In this document: in pieces, positions 36,411 through 48,800 of the stretch
How the letters are laid out: each line of letters starts with the position of its first letter
How positions within the stretch are numbered: position 1 is the stretch's first letter
NCBI RefSeq assembly: GCF_964340395.1
Contig: NC_135569.1
Coordinates: 15,258,519-15,322,518, forward strand
Direction of reading: 5' to 3'
Source: Glandiceps talaboti
Taxonomy: Eukaryota; Hemichordata; Enteropneusta; Spengelidae
DNA length: 64,000 bases
Made by a program: the position numbers and the translations under genes
The notes under the pieces: generated by a model
Told to the model about the DNA's origin: nothing
What the model saw: the letters and a program-made list of their open reading frames with translations, nothing else
The model's database searches: none

Positions 36411-36709
36411 CAAACATAGCCAATATCTAAACTTCAGCAGTTGCTCATTGTTGCTACACTGCTGCTCCACAGGTGGTTGTCTCATTTTTTTTCTGATTTG
36501 GACTCCTACCCAAACTTTAAGAGAAAATCTTGATAACCGTTCCATGTGACGATAATACGAACTTAGGAGTCATGCATTCATCATATATTATTATGTTCTT
36601 CTATAACAGATGCATGTCTGCTAATTTCCCATGAAGCAATGCAGGGCTAGGATCTACACTGAACAAAGAATGAGGATCAAGTTTCAACTCAGTGAGTTCT
36701 CCCTCTCAC

Positions 36710-36832
36710 CTGGAATATATTCTTCCATGCTTTACCAAGGGCCAATTCAAACTTAGCTTCCTCCACAGGGCTGTTGAAGTATACAACCCATGGCTGTTCA
36801 TGATCTGAACTTGTATCACTTGCTTCAAATTC
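36710..36832 (-). CDS. PLEKHM2: PLEKHM2 exon, second PH-like region end
   Basis: 41 codons, from acceptor tttttccag to donor gtgagag; both ends phase 0. The peptide begins EFEASDTSSDHEQPWVVYFN and ends AWKNIFQ. It corresponds to the vertebrate segment around WVIYLS and the following helix ending IYQ. Confidence 0.85.
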
Positions 36833-39800
36833 CTGGAAAAAAAAAGATGGTTTTATTTTTTAAATTTTAACAATTTTAAAACCACAGTGGTTGAAACTAA
36901 AAACTTTATCTGCTGGTGGTCAAAATAAAGCTGAGGAAACTACATATTATTTTTTCACCAAAAGTAATCATTTTACCTTTCTTCATGACAATGAATAAAT
37001 AGTAATTTCATTCATTTCATAATCTTGCATTTTCCGTTAGTAGCATTTTGCCCCTAAAGCTAAAATTTTAGGAGCATAACTAAAAACTTTGGGGCATTTT
37101 TGGAAGCTTATGAAAACTAAACTAAAATTATTTTTTAAAACACACTGAAATTTAGAACTATTTTGAGCACTTTGGCTTCAGGGTCATGACCTTTTCAGTA
37201 TGTGTTGCAGACTTGACATAGACTTCCATGCAGAGGGTAAGTTCAGTGTTCTGCCAAGGTTTCCAACAAGTGGGGGACAAAGGCCCCTTGGTTGCAAAAA
37301 AGTGGGGTCATTTGGCAGGGAGTGGGGACAATTATTCACTGTCTATGAAATCATGTATATTCCATTACACATATACTGCTAACTACATAAAAACTGCATT
37401 CCTAATAACAGTTCCTAGTAAGCTGCATTTTGAAATTATCTACTAAACATTACACCTTAGAAAAAGAAGGCAATTAAACTTATTTAAATTGTGTAATTCC
37501 TTTTTTCAGACAAGGACAAAGAACAAAAACTTGGAGAAATCCCTATCTTGTAACCACTTGTTTCATTTTTAGAACTATTGCACTGCTGTGTTTTTACATT
37601 GTACGTGTTTTTGTTAAGTCATAGACCACTACACCATCATGGTTTATTGTGGCTAGCTCTTATCACTCACCCTCCAATTTCATGACAAGAGTTCAAGAAA
37701 AATAAAAAACATTTTGAAAAAACCCTCCCCTGACTTTAAAAAGTACAAAATATGACAAGAAAAACTTGCAAATAATACAGTCAAGCAAACTTAGAAATAA
37801 TAATACTGTAAACTTGATACTGAAAGCTGACATTGGGCATCCTTGAAAGTAAGAAATCTTGAACCAAAACTATCACCAATGTCAAAGTTAGGATGCTTTA
37901 AATACCACTGTAATTATTTTCTGATTTGCACAACAAGTTAGTTCTTCATGTCTGACTGGGCACACATGTATCGGCCGTCTATAGTGGCCATGCCAGTGAT
38001 CACGCATTGATTCAGCGCCCAACATTTATATGTGTCACTGTCAACATTAAGCAACACGATCCTCTAACACAGCTTTTTTGGAATCAAAATTTTTCATTTT
38101 GTTTCCATTTATCTAGCCCTCAACAAATGAAAATCACACTCTGTCCTTTAATAATTGGTTTAATAAGGCTTCTGTGGCAGATGTTCTGATTTCCCGAAGT
38201 AAGTTCAGTGTTTTATGCATGTCAATGATTCAATTGTAGATTAAGTTTATCAAAGTTGATCTTTTTGTTGAATTGTTTATGTAAACAATTCATTTGTATG
38301 ACGTCAACAACACTGTCCCTTACTGAGTCAGTATAGTTTATTTTTCACTTTAGTTTACAAACTAGGGAAAAATGTTTAGTCGCAAAATGTGACAACTGTT
38401 GATAAATTCGGCGCAACCCGCCAAAGTGATTGACACATCTTTAATCTGAGTCAGAAAACCTTTGAAAGCAAAGTGGATGCATGGTTTACAAATATTTCGG
38501 CTAAGTATCAGAGACATGATTGATAACATGAGTGAAGACATTATTGGACAAAGTGTGACACAGAAGTATAGTGTAAATATAGTGTACAAACCCCCATGTA
38601 GTTATGGCACAATGGAATATAAATATATAGTGTGGGTACCCCTGTGTTGTTACATCATAAATATAGTGTATGTACCCCCCATGTAGTTATGAGGGTACAC
38701 CTGTGTCACATTGTAAAAAAGATTCCCACACTATGCACTTGTTTTCCACTGCGATGTAACAACACAGGGGTACCCACACTGTATATTTCTATTCCACTGC
38801 GATGTAACTACACAGGGGTACCCACACTGTATATTAACTATTCCACTGTGATGTAACAACACAGGGGTACCCACACTACACATTTCTATTACCTTGTGAT
38901 GTAACTACACAGGGATACCCACACTGTATATTAACTATTCCACTGTGATGTAACAACACAGGGGTACCCACACTGTATATTAACTATTCCACTGTGATGT
39001 AACAACACAGGGGTACCCACACTGTATATATTTCTATTCCACTGCGATGTAACAACACAGGGGTACCCACACTGTATATTTCTATTACCTTGTGATGTAA
39101 CTACACAGGGATACCCACACTGTATATTAACTATTCCACTGTGATGTAACAACACAGGGGTACCCACACTACACATTTCTATTACCTTGTGATGTAACAA
39201 CACAGGGGTACCCACACTACACATTTCTATTACCTTGTGATGTAACTACACAGGGATACCCACACTGTATATTAACTATTCCACTGTGATGTAACAACAC
39301 AGGGGTACCCACACTGTATATTTCTATTCCACTGCGATGTAACTACACAGGGGTACCAACACTATACTAATATTTATACTATTCTGTATTCCACTGTGAT
39401 GTAACAACACAGGGGTACCCACACTGTATATTTCTATTCCACTGTGATGTAACAACACAGGGGTACCCACACAATGCACTTCTTTTCCACAGTGATGTAA
39501 CAACACAGGGGTACCCACACTGTATATTTCTATTCCACTGCGATGTAACAACACAGGGGTACCCACACTGTATATTTCTATTCCACTGCGATGTAACAAC
39601 ACAGGGGTACCCACACTGTATATTTCTATTCCACTGTGATGTAACTACACAGGGGTACCCACACTATGCACTTCTTTTCCACTGCGATGTAACAACACAG
39701 GGGTACCCACACTGTATATTTCTATTCCACTGCGATGTAACAACACAGGGGTACCCACACTGTATATTTCTATTCCACTGTGATGTAACTACACAGGGGT

Positions 39801-42800
39801 ACCCACACTATGCACTTCTTTTCCACTGCGATGTAACAACACAGGGGTACCCACACTGTATATTTCTATTCCACTGCGATGTAACAACACAGGGGTACCC
39901 ACACTGTATATTTCTATTCCACTGTGATGTAACTACACAGGGGTACCCACACTATGCACTTCTTTTCCACTGCGATGTAACAACACAGGGGTACCCACAC
40001 TGTATATTTCTATTCCACTGTGATGTAACAACACAGGGGTACCCACACTGTATATTTCTATTCCACTGCGATGTAACAACACAGGGGTACCCACACTGTA
40101 TATTTCTATTCCACTGTGATGTAACAACACAGGGGTACCCACACTGTATATTTCTATTCCACTGCGATGTAACAACACAGGGGTACCCACACTGTATATT
40201 TCTATTCCACTGTGATGTAACTACACAGGGGTACCCACACTATGCACTTCTTTTCCACTGCGATGTAACAACACAGGGGTACCCACACTGTATATTTCTA
40301 TTCCACTGCGATGTAACAACACAGGGGTACCCACACTGTATATTTCTATTCCACTGTGATGTAACTACACAGGGGTACCCACACTATGCACTTCTTTTCC
40401 ACTGCGATGTAACAACACAGGGGTACCCACACTGTATATTTCTATTCCACTGTGATGTAACTACACAGGGGTACCCACACTGTATATTTCTATTCCACTG
40501 CGATGTAACAACACAGGGGTACCCACACTGTATATTTCTATTCCACTGTGATGTAACTACACAGGGGTACCCACACTATGCACTTCTATTCCACTGCGAT
40601 GTAACAACACAGGGGTACCCACACTGTATATTTCTATTCCACTGTGATGTAACTACACAGGGGTACCCACACTGTATATTTCTATTCCACTGTGATGTAA
40701 CAACACAGGGGTACCCACACTGTATATTTCTATTCCACTGCGATGTAACAACACAGGGGTACCCACACTGTATATTTCTATTCCACTGTGATGTAACTAC
40801 ACAGGGGTACCCACACTGTATATTTCTATTCCACTGTGATGTAACTACACAGGGGTACCCACACTGTATATTTCTATTCCACTGTGATGTAACTACACAG
40901 GGGTACCCACACTGTATATTTCTATTCCACTGCGATGTAACAACACAGGGGTACCCACACTGTATATTTCTATTCCACTGTGATGTAACTACACAGGGGT
41001 ACCCACACTGTATATTTCTATTCCACTGTGATGTAACAACACAGGGGTACCCACACTGTATATTTCTATTCCACTGCGATGTAACAACACAGGGGTACCC
41101 ACACTGTATATTTCTATTCCACTGTGATGTAACAACACAGGGGTACCCACACTGTATATTTCTATTCCACTGCGATGTAACAACACAGGGGTACCCACAC
41201 TGTATATTTCTATTCCACTGCGATGTAACAACACAGGGGTACCCACACTGTATATTTCTATTCCACTGTGATGTAACTACACAGGGGTACCCACACTGTA
41301 TATTTCTATTCCATTGTGATGTAACAACACAGGGGTACCCACACTGTATATTTCTATTCCACTGTGATGTAACAACACAGGGGTACCCACACTGTATATT
41401 TCTATTCCACTGCGATGTAACAACACAGGGGTACCCACACTGTATATTTCTATTCCACTGTGATGTAACTACACAGGGGTACCCACACTGTATATTTCTA
41501 TTCCATTGTGATGTAACAACACAGGGGTACCCACACTGTATATTTCTATTCCACTGCGATGTAACTACACAGGGGTACCCACACTGTATATTTCTATTCC
41601 ACTGTGATGTAACTACACAGGGGTACCCACACTGTATATTTCTATTCCACTGTGATGTAACAACACAGGGGTACCCACACTGTATATTTCTATTCCACTG
41701 CGATGTAACTACACAGGGGTACCCACACTGTATATTAACTATTCCACTGTGATGTAACTACACAGGGGTACCCACACTGTATATTTCTATTCCACTGCGA
41801 TGTAACAACACAGGGGTACCCACACTGTATATTTCTATTCCACTGTGATGTAACAACACAGGGGTACCCACACTGTATATTTCTATTCCACTGCGATGTA
41901 ACTACACAGGGGTACCCACACTGTATATTAACTATTCCACTGCGATGTAACTACACAGGGGTACCCACACTGTATATTAACTATTCCACTGCGATGTAAC
42001 AACACAGGGGTACCAACACTATACTAATATTTATACTATTCTGTATTCCACTGTGATGTAACAACACAGGGGTACCCACACTGTATATTAACTATTCCAC
42101 TGCGATGTAACAACACAGGGGTACCAACACTATACTAATATTTATACTATTCTGTATTCCACTGTGATGTAACAACACAGGGGTACCAACACTATACTAA
42201 TATTTATACTATTCTGTATTCCACTGTGATGTAACAACACAGGGGTACCCACACTGTATATTAACTATTCCACTGCGATGTAACAACACAGGGGTACCAA
42301 CACTATACTAATATTTATACTATTCTGTATTCCACTGTGATGTAACAACACAGGGGTACCCACACTGTATATTAACTATTCCACTGCGATGTAACAACAC
42401 AGGGGTACCAACACTATACTAATATTTATACTATTCTGTATTCCACTGTGATGTAACAACACAGGGGTACCCACACTGTATATTAACTATTCCACTGCGA
42501 TGTAACAACACAGGGGTACCAACACTATACTAATATTTATACTATTCTGTATTCCACTGTGATGTAACAACACAGGGGTACCCACACTGTATATTAACTA
42601 TTCCACTGTGATGTAACTACACAGGGGTACCAACACTATACTAATATTTATACTATTCTGTATTCCACTGTGATGTAACAACACAGGGGTACCCACACTG
42701 TATATTAACTATTCCACTGTGATGTAACTACACAGGGGTACCCACACTGTATATTAACTATTCCACTGCGATGTAACAACACAGGGGTACCAACACTATA

Positions 42801-45800
42801 CTAATATTTATACTATTCTGTATTCCACTGTGATGTAACAACACAGGGGTACCCACACTGTATATTAACTATTCCACTGCGATGTAACAACACAGGGGTA
42901 CCAACACTATACTAATATTTATACTATTCTGTATTCCACTGTGATGTAACAACACAGGGGTACCCACACTGTATATTAACTATTCCACTGCGATGTAACA
43001 ACACAGGGGTACCAACACTATACTAATATTTATACTATTCTGTATTCCACTGTGATGTAACAACACAGGGGTACCCACACTGTATATTAACTATTCCACT
43101 GTGATGTAACTACACAGGGGTACCCACACTGTATATTAACTATTCCACTGCGATGTAACAACACAGGGGTACCAACACTATACTAATATTTATACTATTC
43201 TGTATTCCACTGTGATGTAACAACACAGGGGTACCCACACTGTATATTAACTATTCCACTGCGATGTAACAACACAGGGGTACCAACACTATACTAATAT
43301 TTATACTATTCTGTATTCCACTGCGATGTAACTACACAGGGGTACCCACACTGTATATTAACTATTCCACTGTGATGTAACTACACAGGGGTACCCACAC
43401 TGTATATTAACTATTCCACTGCGATGTAACAACACAGGGGTACCAACACTATACTAATATTTATACTATTCTGTATTCCACTGTGATGTAACAACACAGG
43501 GGTACCCACACTGTATATTTCTATTCCACTGCAATGTAACAACACAGGGGTACCCACACTGTATATTTCTTTTCCACTGCGATGTAACAACACAGGGGTA
43601 CCCACACTGTATATTTCTATTCCACTGTGATGTACACTGTGATGTAACAACACAGGGGTACCCACACTGTATATTAACTATTCCACTGCGATGTAACAAC
43701 ACATTGGTACCCACACTGTATATTAACTATTCCACTGCGATGTAACAACACAGGGGTACCCACACTGTATATATCTATTCCATTGTGATGTAACGACACA
43801 GGGGTACCCACACTATATATTAACTATTCCACTGCGATGTAACTACACAGGGGTACCCACACTGTATATATCTATTCCATTGTGATGTAACAACACAGGG
43901 GTACCCACACTGTATATATCTATTCCACTGCGATGTAACAACACAGGGGTACCCACACTATACTAATATTTATACTATTCCAGTGTGATGTAACGACACA
44001 GGGGTACCCACACTGTATATTTCTATTCCACTGTGATGTACACTGTGATGTAACAACACAGGGGTAACCACACTATACTAATATTTATACTATTCCAGTG
44101 TGATGTACCAACACAGGGGTACCCACACTGTATATATTTCTATTCCACTGCGATGTAACAACACAGGGGTACCAACACTACACTAATATTTATACTATTC
44201 CACTGTGATGTAACAACACAGGGGTACCCACACTGTATATTTCATTCCACTGTGATGTAACAACACAGGGGTACCCACACTGTATATTTCTTTTCCACTG
44301 CGATGTAACTACACAGGGGTACCCACACTATATATTAACTATTCCACTACGATGTAACAACACAGGGGTACCAAAACTATACTAATATTTATACTATTCC
44401 ACTGTGATGTAACAACACAGGGGTACCAACACTATACTAATATTTATACTATTCCACTGTGATGTAACAACACAGGGGTACCAACACTACATATATCTAT
44501 TCCATTATGATGAAAGAACACAGGGGTACCCACACTATTCATTTCTATAGTAATACCACCAATGTCTACTATCTACCACTATACAGTAGTGTGTATTATC
44601 AGGGTCTATAGTAATACCACCAATGTTGACTACTTACCACTATACAGTAGTGTCTATTATCAGGGTCTATAGTAATACCACCAATGTCTACTATCTACCA
44701 CTATACAGTAGTGTCTATTATCAGGGTCTACAGTAATACCACCAGGGTCTACTACTTACCCCTATACAGTAGTGACTATTACCAGGGTCTATAGTAATAC
44801 CACCAATGTCTACTATCTACCACTATACAGTAGTGTCTATTATCAGGGTCTATAGTAACACCACCAATGTCTACTATTTACCACTATACAGTAGTGTCTA
44901 TTATCAGGGTCTATAGCAATACCACCAGTGTCTACTCCTTACCACTATAAAGTAGTGTCTATTATCTGGGTCTATAGTAATACCACCAATGTCTACTACT
45001 TACCCCTATACAGTAGTGTCTATTATCAGGGTCTATAGTAATATCACCAGTGTCTACTACTTACCACTATACAGTAGTGTCTGTTATCAGGGTCTATAGT
45101 AATACCACCAATGTCTACTACTTACCACTATACAGTAGTGTCTATTATCAGGGTCTATAGTAATACCACCAGTGTCTACTATTTACCACTATACAGTACT
45201 ATCTATTATCTGGGTCTACAGTAATACCACCAATGTCTTCTACTTACCACTATACAGTAGTGTCTATTATCAGGGTCTATAGTAATACCACCAATGTCTA
45301 CTACTTACCACTATACAGTAGTGTCTATTATCTGGGTCTACAGTAATACCACCAATGTCTTCTACTTACCACTATACAGTAGTGTCTATTATCAGGGTCT
45401 ACAGTAATACCACCAATGTCTTCTACTTACCACTATACAGTAGTGTCTATTATCAGGGTCTACAGTAATACCACCAATGTCTTCTACTTACCACTATACA
45501 GTAGTGTCTATTATCAGGGTCTATAGTAATACCACCAATGTCTTCTACTTACCACTATACAGTAGTGTCTATTATCAGGGTCTACAGTAATACCACCAAT
45601 GTCTTCTACTTACCACTATACAGTAGTGTCTATTATCAGGGTCTACAGTAATACCACCAATGTCTTCTACTTACCACTATACAGTAGTGTCTATTATCAG
45701 GGTCTATAGTAATACCACCAATGTCTTCTACTTACCACTATACAGTAGTGTCTATTATCAGGGTCTACAGTAATACCACCAATGTCTTCTACTTACCACT

Positions 45801-48800
45801 ATACAGTAGTGTCTATTATCAGGGTCTACAGTAATACCACCAATGTCTTCTACTTACCACTATACAGTAGTGTCTATTATCAGGGTCTATAGTAATACCA
45901 CCAATGTCTTCTACTTACCACTATACAGTAGTGTCTATTATCAGGGTCTACAGTAATACCACCAATGTCTTCTACTTACCACTATACAGTAGTGTCTATT
46001 ATCAGGGTCTACAGTAATACCACCAATGTCTTCTACTTACCACTATACAGTAGTGTCTATTATCAGGGTCTATAGTAATACCACCAATGTCTTCTACTTA
46101 CCACTATACAGTAGTGTCTATTATCTGGGTCTACAGTAATACCACCAATGTTTTCTACTTGACAGCTACCAAGACAACGAAAGAATCCCGTCTGAATGTC
46201 TTCATGACACATGATAAGTTTCTGTTTGGTTAGCACCATACAACATGCTATACATGGTGATGAGGTGGGTGACGGCTGTTCCATCTGTGTGAAAATAGAG
46301 ATCACAATATTAGGTATTTATATTATAGCATTACCAATTCCAGTGAATTTTGTGACGTCATCGCTGTACATTATTACTGATAATGTACTCCGTTATTGGG
46401 CATCGCGGCCCCGGAACGAGCATAACAATACACGCTTATGTCCGTAAGGCAATGGCAATAACGGTGTGGGTATTTAAGAGCAGGGAAATTATGGGGTAAA
46501 CACCATAAGAATTTTTTGATTGAAATTAAAATGAAACAAATTTGTGTTCACAGCAGTTCATTGAAGTGTATATGTGTATGTACGTGTACATACGTGTGTC
46601 GCTATGATTAGTATTCAGCTTCCGGGCCGAACATGGCAGACGATGTTCAGCGCTGTGTATATTATACGTTGTTTTGCGTTTCTCGGTCTACAAATTCACT
46701 GGAATTGGCAAAACTATAAAATAATAACAATAATGTACGCCCTCCCAGTCCATAATGGACTCAAGCAAACTTTGCACTCCATAATGGGCTCGGCTGTCGC
46801 CTCGCCCATTATGTCGTTCAAAGTTTGCTTTCGTCCATTATGGGCTGGGAGGGCGTACATTATTGTTTAAATACTCATACTGGAAGACTGGTAGAGAAAA
46901 TTAGAACATACTGTATTCTGAAACTATACTAGTTTGTTTTACTGATTAATTGATTGATTATTTAATTGATTATTAGTTTGATTAACTGATTTATCGGTTG
47001 AATGAATGAATGAATGAATGAATGAATGAATGAATGAATGGGCAGGCCAGCGGATCGATGGATGGATGGATGGAGGAATAGATGGGATAGATGGATGGAT
47101 GGCTGGATGAATGAACAAACAAATGAATAATTGATTCATTGAGTAATTGGTTGATAGATGAGTGTCTTTGATTGATTAATTAGTTGATAGATTGGTTGAT
47201 TGATTGCATCATTATTTGAATGATTTGCTGACTGATTAATTGATTCCTTTATTAATTAACACTCTGAAATGTTTCTTACATTAAATTTCATACATTATAC
47301 TCCTTTATACAAAGTTTTCCACTAAATATTGACTTTTGGAAGATTGCAAATTTCATAATTTCACTGATTGATTGATTGATTGGTTAATTGACTGATTGGT
47401 TAACCAATTGATTGATTGATTGATTGTTTGATTGAATGATTGATTGATTAATACTTACCCCAAGAGACACAGCTGAACAAATAGAATGCAGCCATTCCGA
47501 CACTTCGTAATCATCATTGGCAGCTAGTTCTAGTGATGATTTATCAGGCATTATCAATTCAAAGGAGTAAGGTTTCTCTCCTCCACGGACACGACGACAA
47601 CCACCAAAGTCACCACTTCTATGAACACAAAATAGACACTACTTGTAATTGGAGTATATCTCTAACGATATGCTGATGAGACGTCAGCGGAAATTTTCGA
47701 TTCACTTCCAAGAAAATGTACAACTCTGTGAGTAGAAATGCTCATTTTAGGCTATACACCAAGAGTCCATGAACATTCATTCTGACACTAAATAAACAAT
47801 GTATCAGAAATGTTTCTTACATTAGATTTCCTACATTATACTCCTTTATACAAAGTTTTCCACTAAATATTGACTTTTGGAAGATTGCAAATGTCATCAT
47901 TTCTATCTTTGATGGAGAATATGTCTATGAATATTCTCAATCATCCAGGTATGAAGTTAATAATGAAGTAATTACAATCTATCCTACTGGACTTGCTGTT
48001 GTTTTGAATGGCAACAGTTTCAAGCCCTATCCTGAATGCTTCTTCAGGCCGACTGATGATTTGATGACAGATGGTTTGTGACACCTGACAGAGTAGAATT
48101 ATTATGTGATGATAAAAACCATCAAGGAATTTTCCTAATCACAGTGTTGTTTGCACCTGTGCAAGTAATGATGTAGTGCCCCCTCTCCTATTAAGAGAAA
48201 GCTTCTCCTGTTTGACATTTTTAGCCTCCTTCACCCCTCTTTTGAATGATGGGGAATGTTTAAACTTTGTAGATGTCCGACACTTGACTGTCACATCTAA
48301 ACATATTGACATGACATTCCTTATCAGATTGACAGCCATAACAGGGAACTTTCAAACCCGCCATGTTGAATGCTGCATCATGGGAAATGTCATAATAAAT
48401 ACTAATCAATTAGCATAGTAAACAATATTGTTACATTGTTTGTATCCAAAAATAATCAATTCATAGTCACCCTGACCTTTGTGGGATGTTTATTTTATCG
48501 GTAGCTCCAGATTATGTATTACGATAAGGGCCACAGATAATCCCATAGTCCTTTGCATCTGAGCATGCTCAGTCTGGATTGCAAGTTCCCTATTCTACCA
48601 TTCAATGTCACAGTTGAAGGTTAATCTAATTAAAATCTGATGTGGTGAATATGGCTAAATTTATTTATCTCTGTTTCCTGCATTTATTGTCGCTTTTTAT
48701 TGATTTTGATTTTGTTGTTCTAAGACTGAATGTAACCTCGGAACAACAAACTTGAAAACAAACAAGAATAAAGAAACAGTTCTTTGACACCCTTTGTTGA

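Noticed and set aside
38931-43714. Several minus-strand frames with a GTPVLLH repeat
   Set aside because: The 48-bp unit is divisible by three, so the satellite stays open by arithmetic. Frames start and stop at unit variants and lie in a PLEKHM2 intron.
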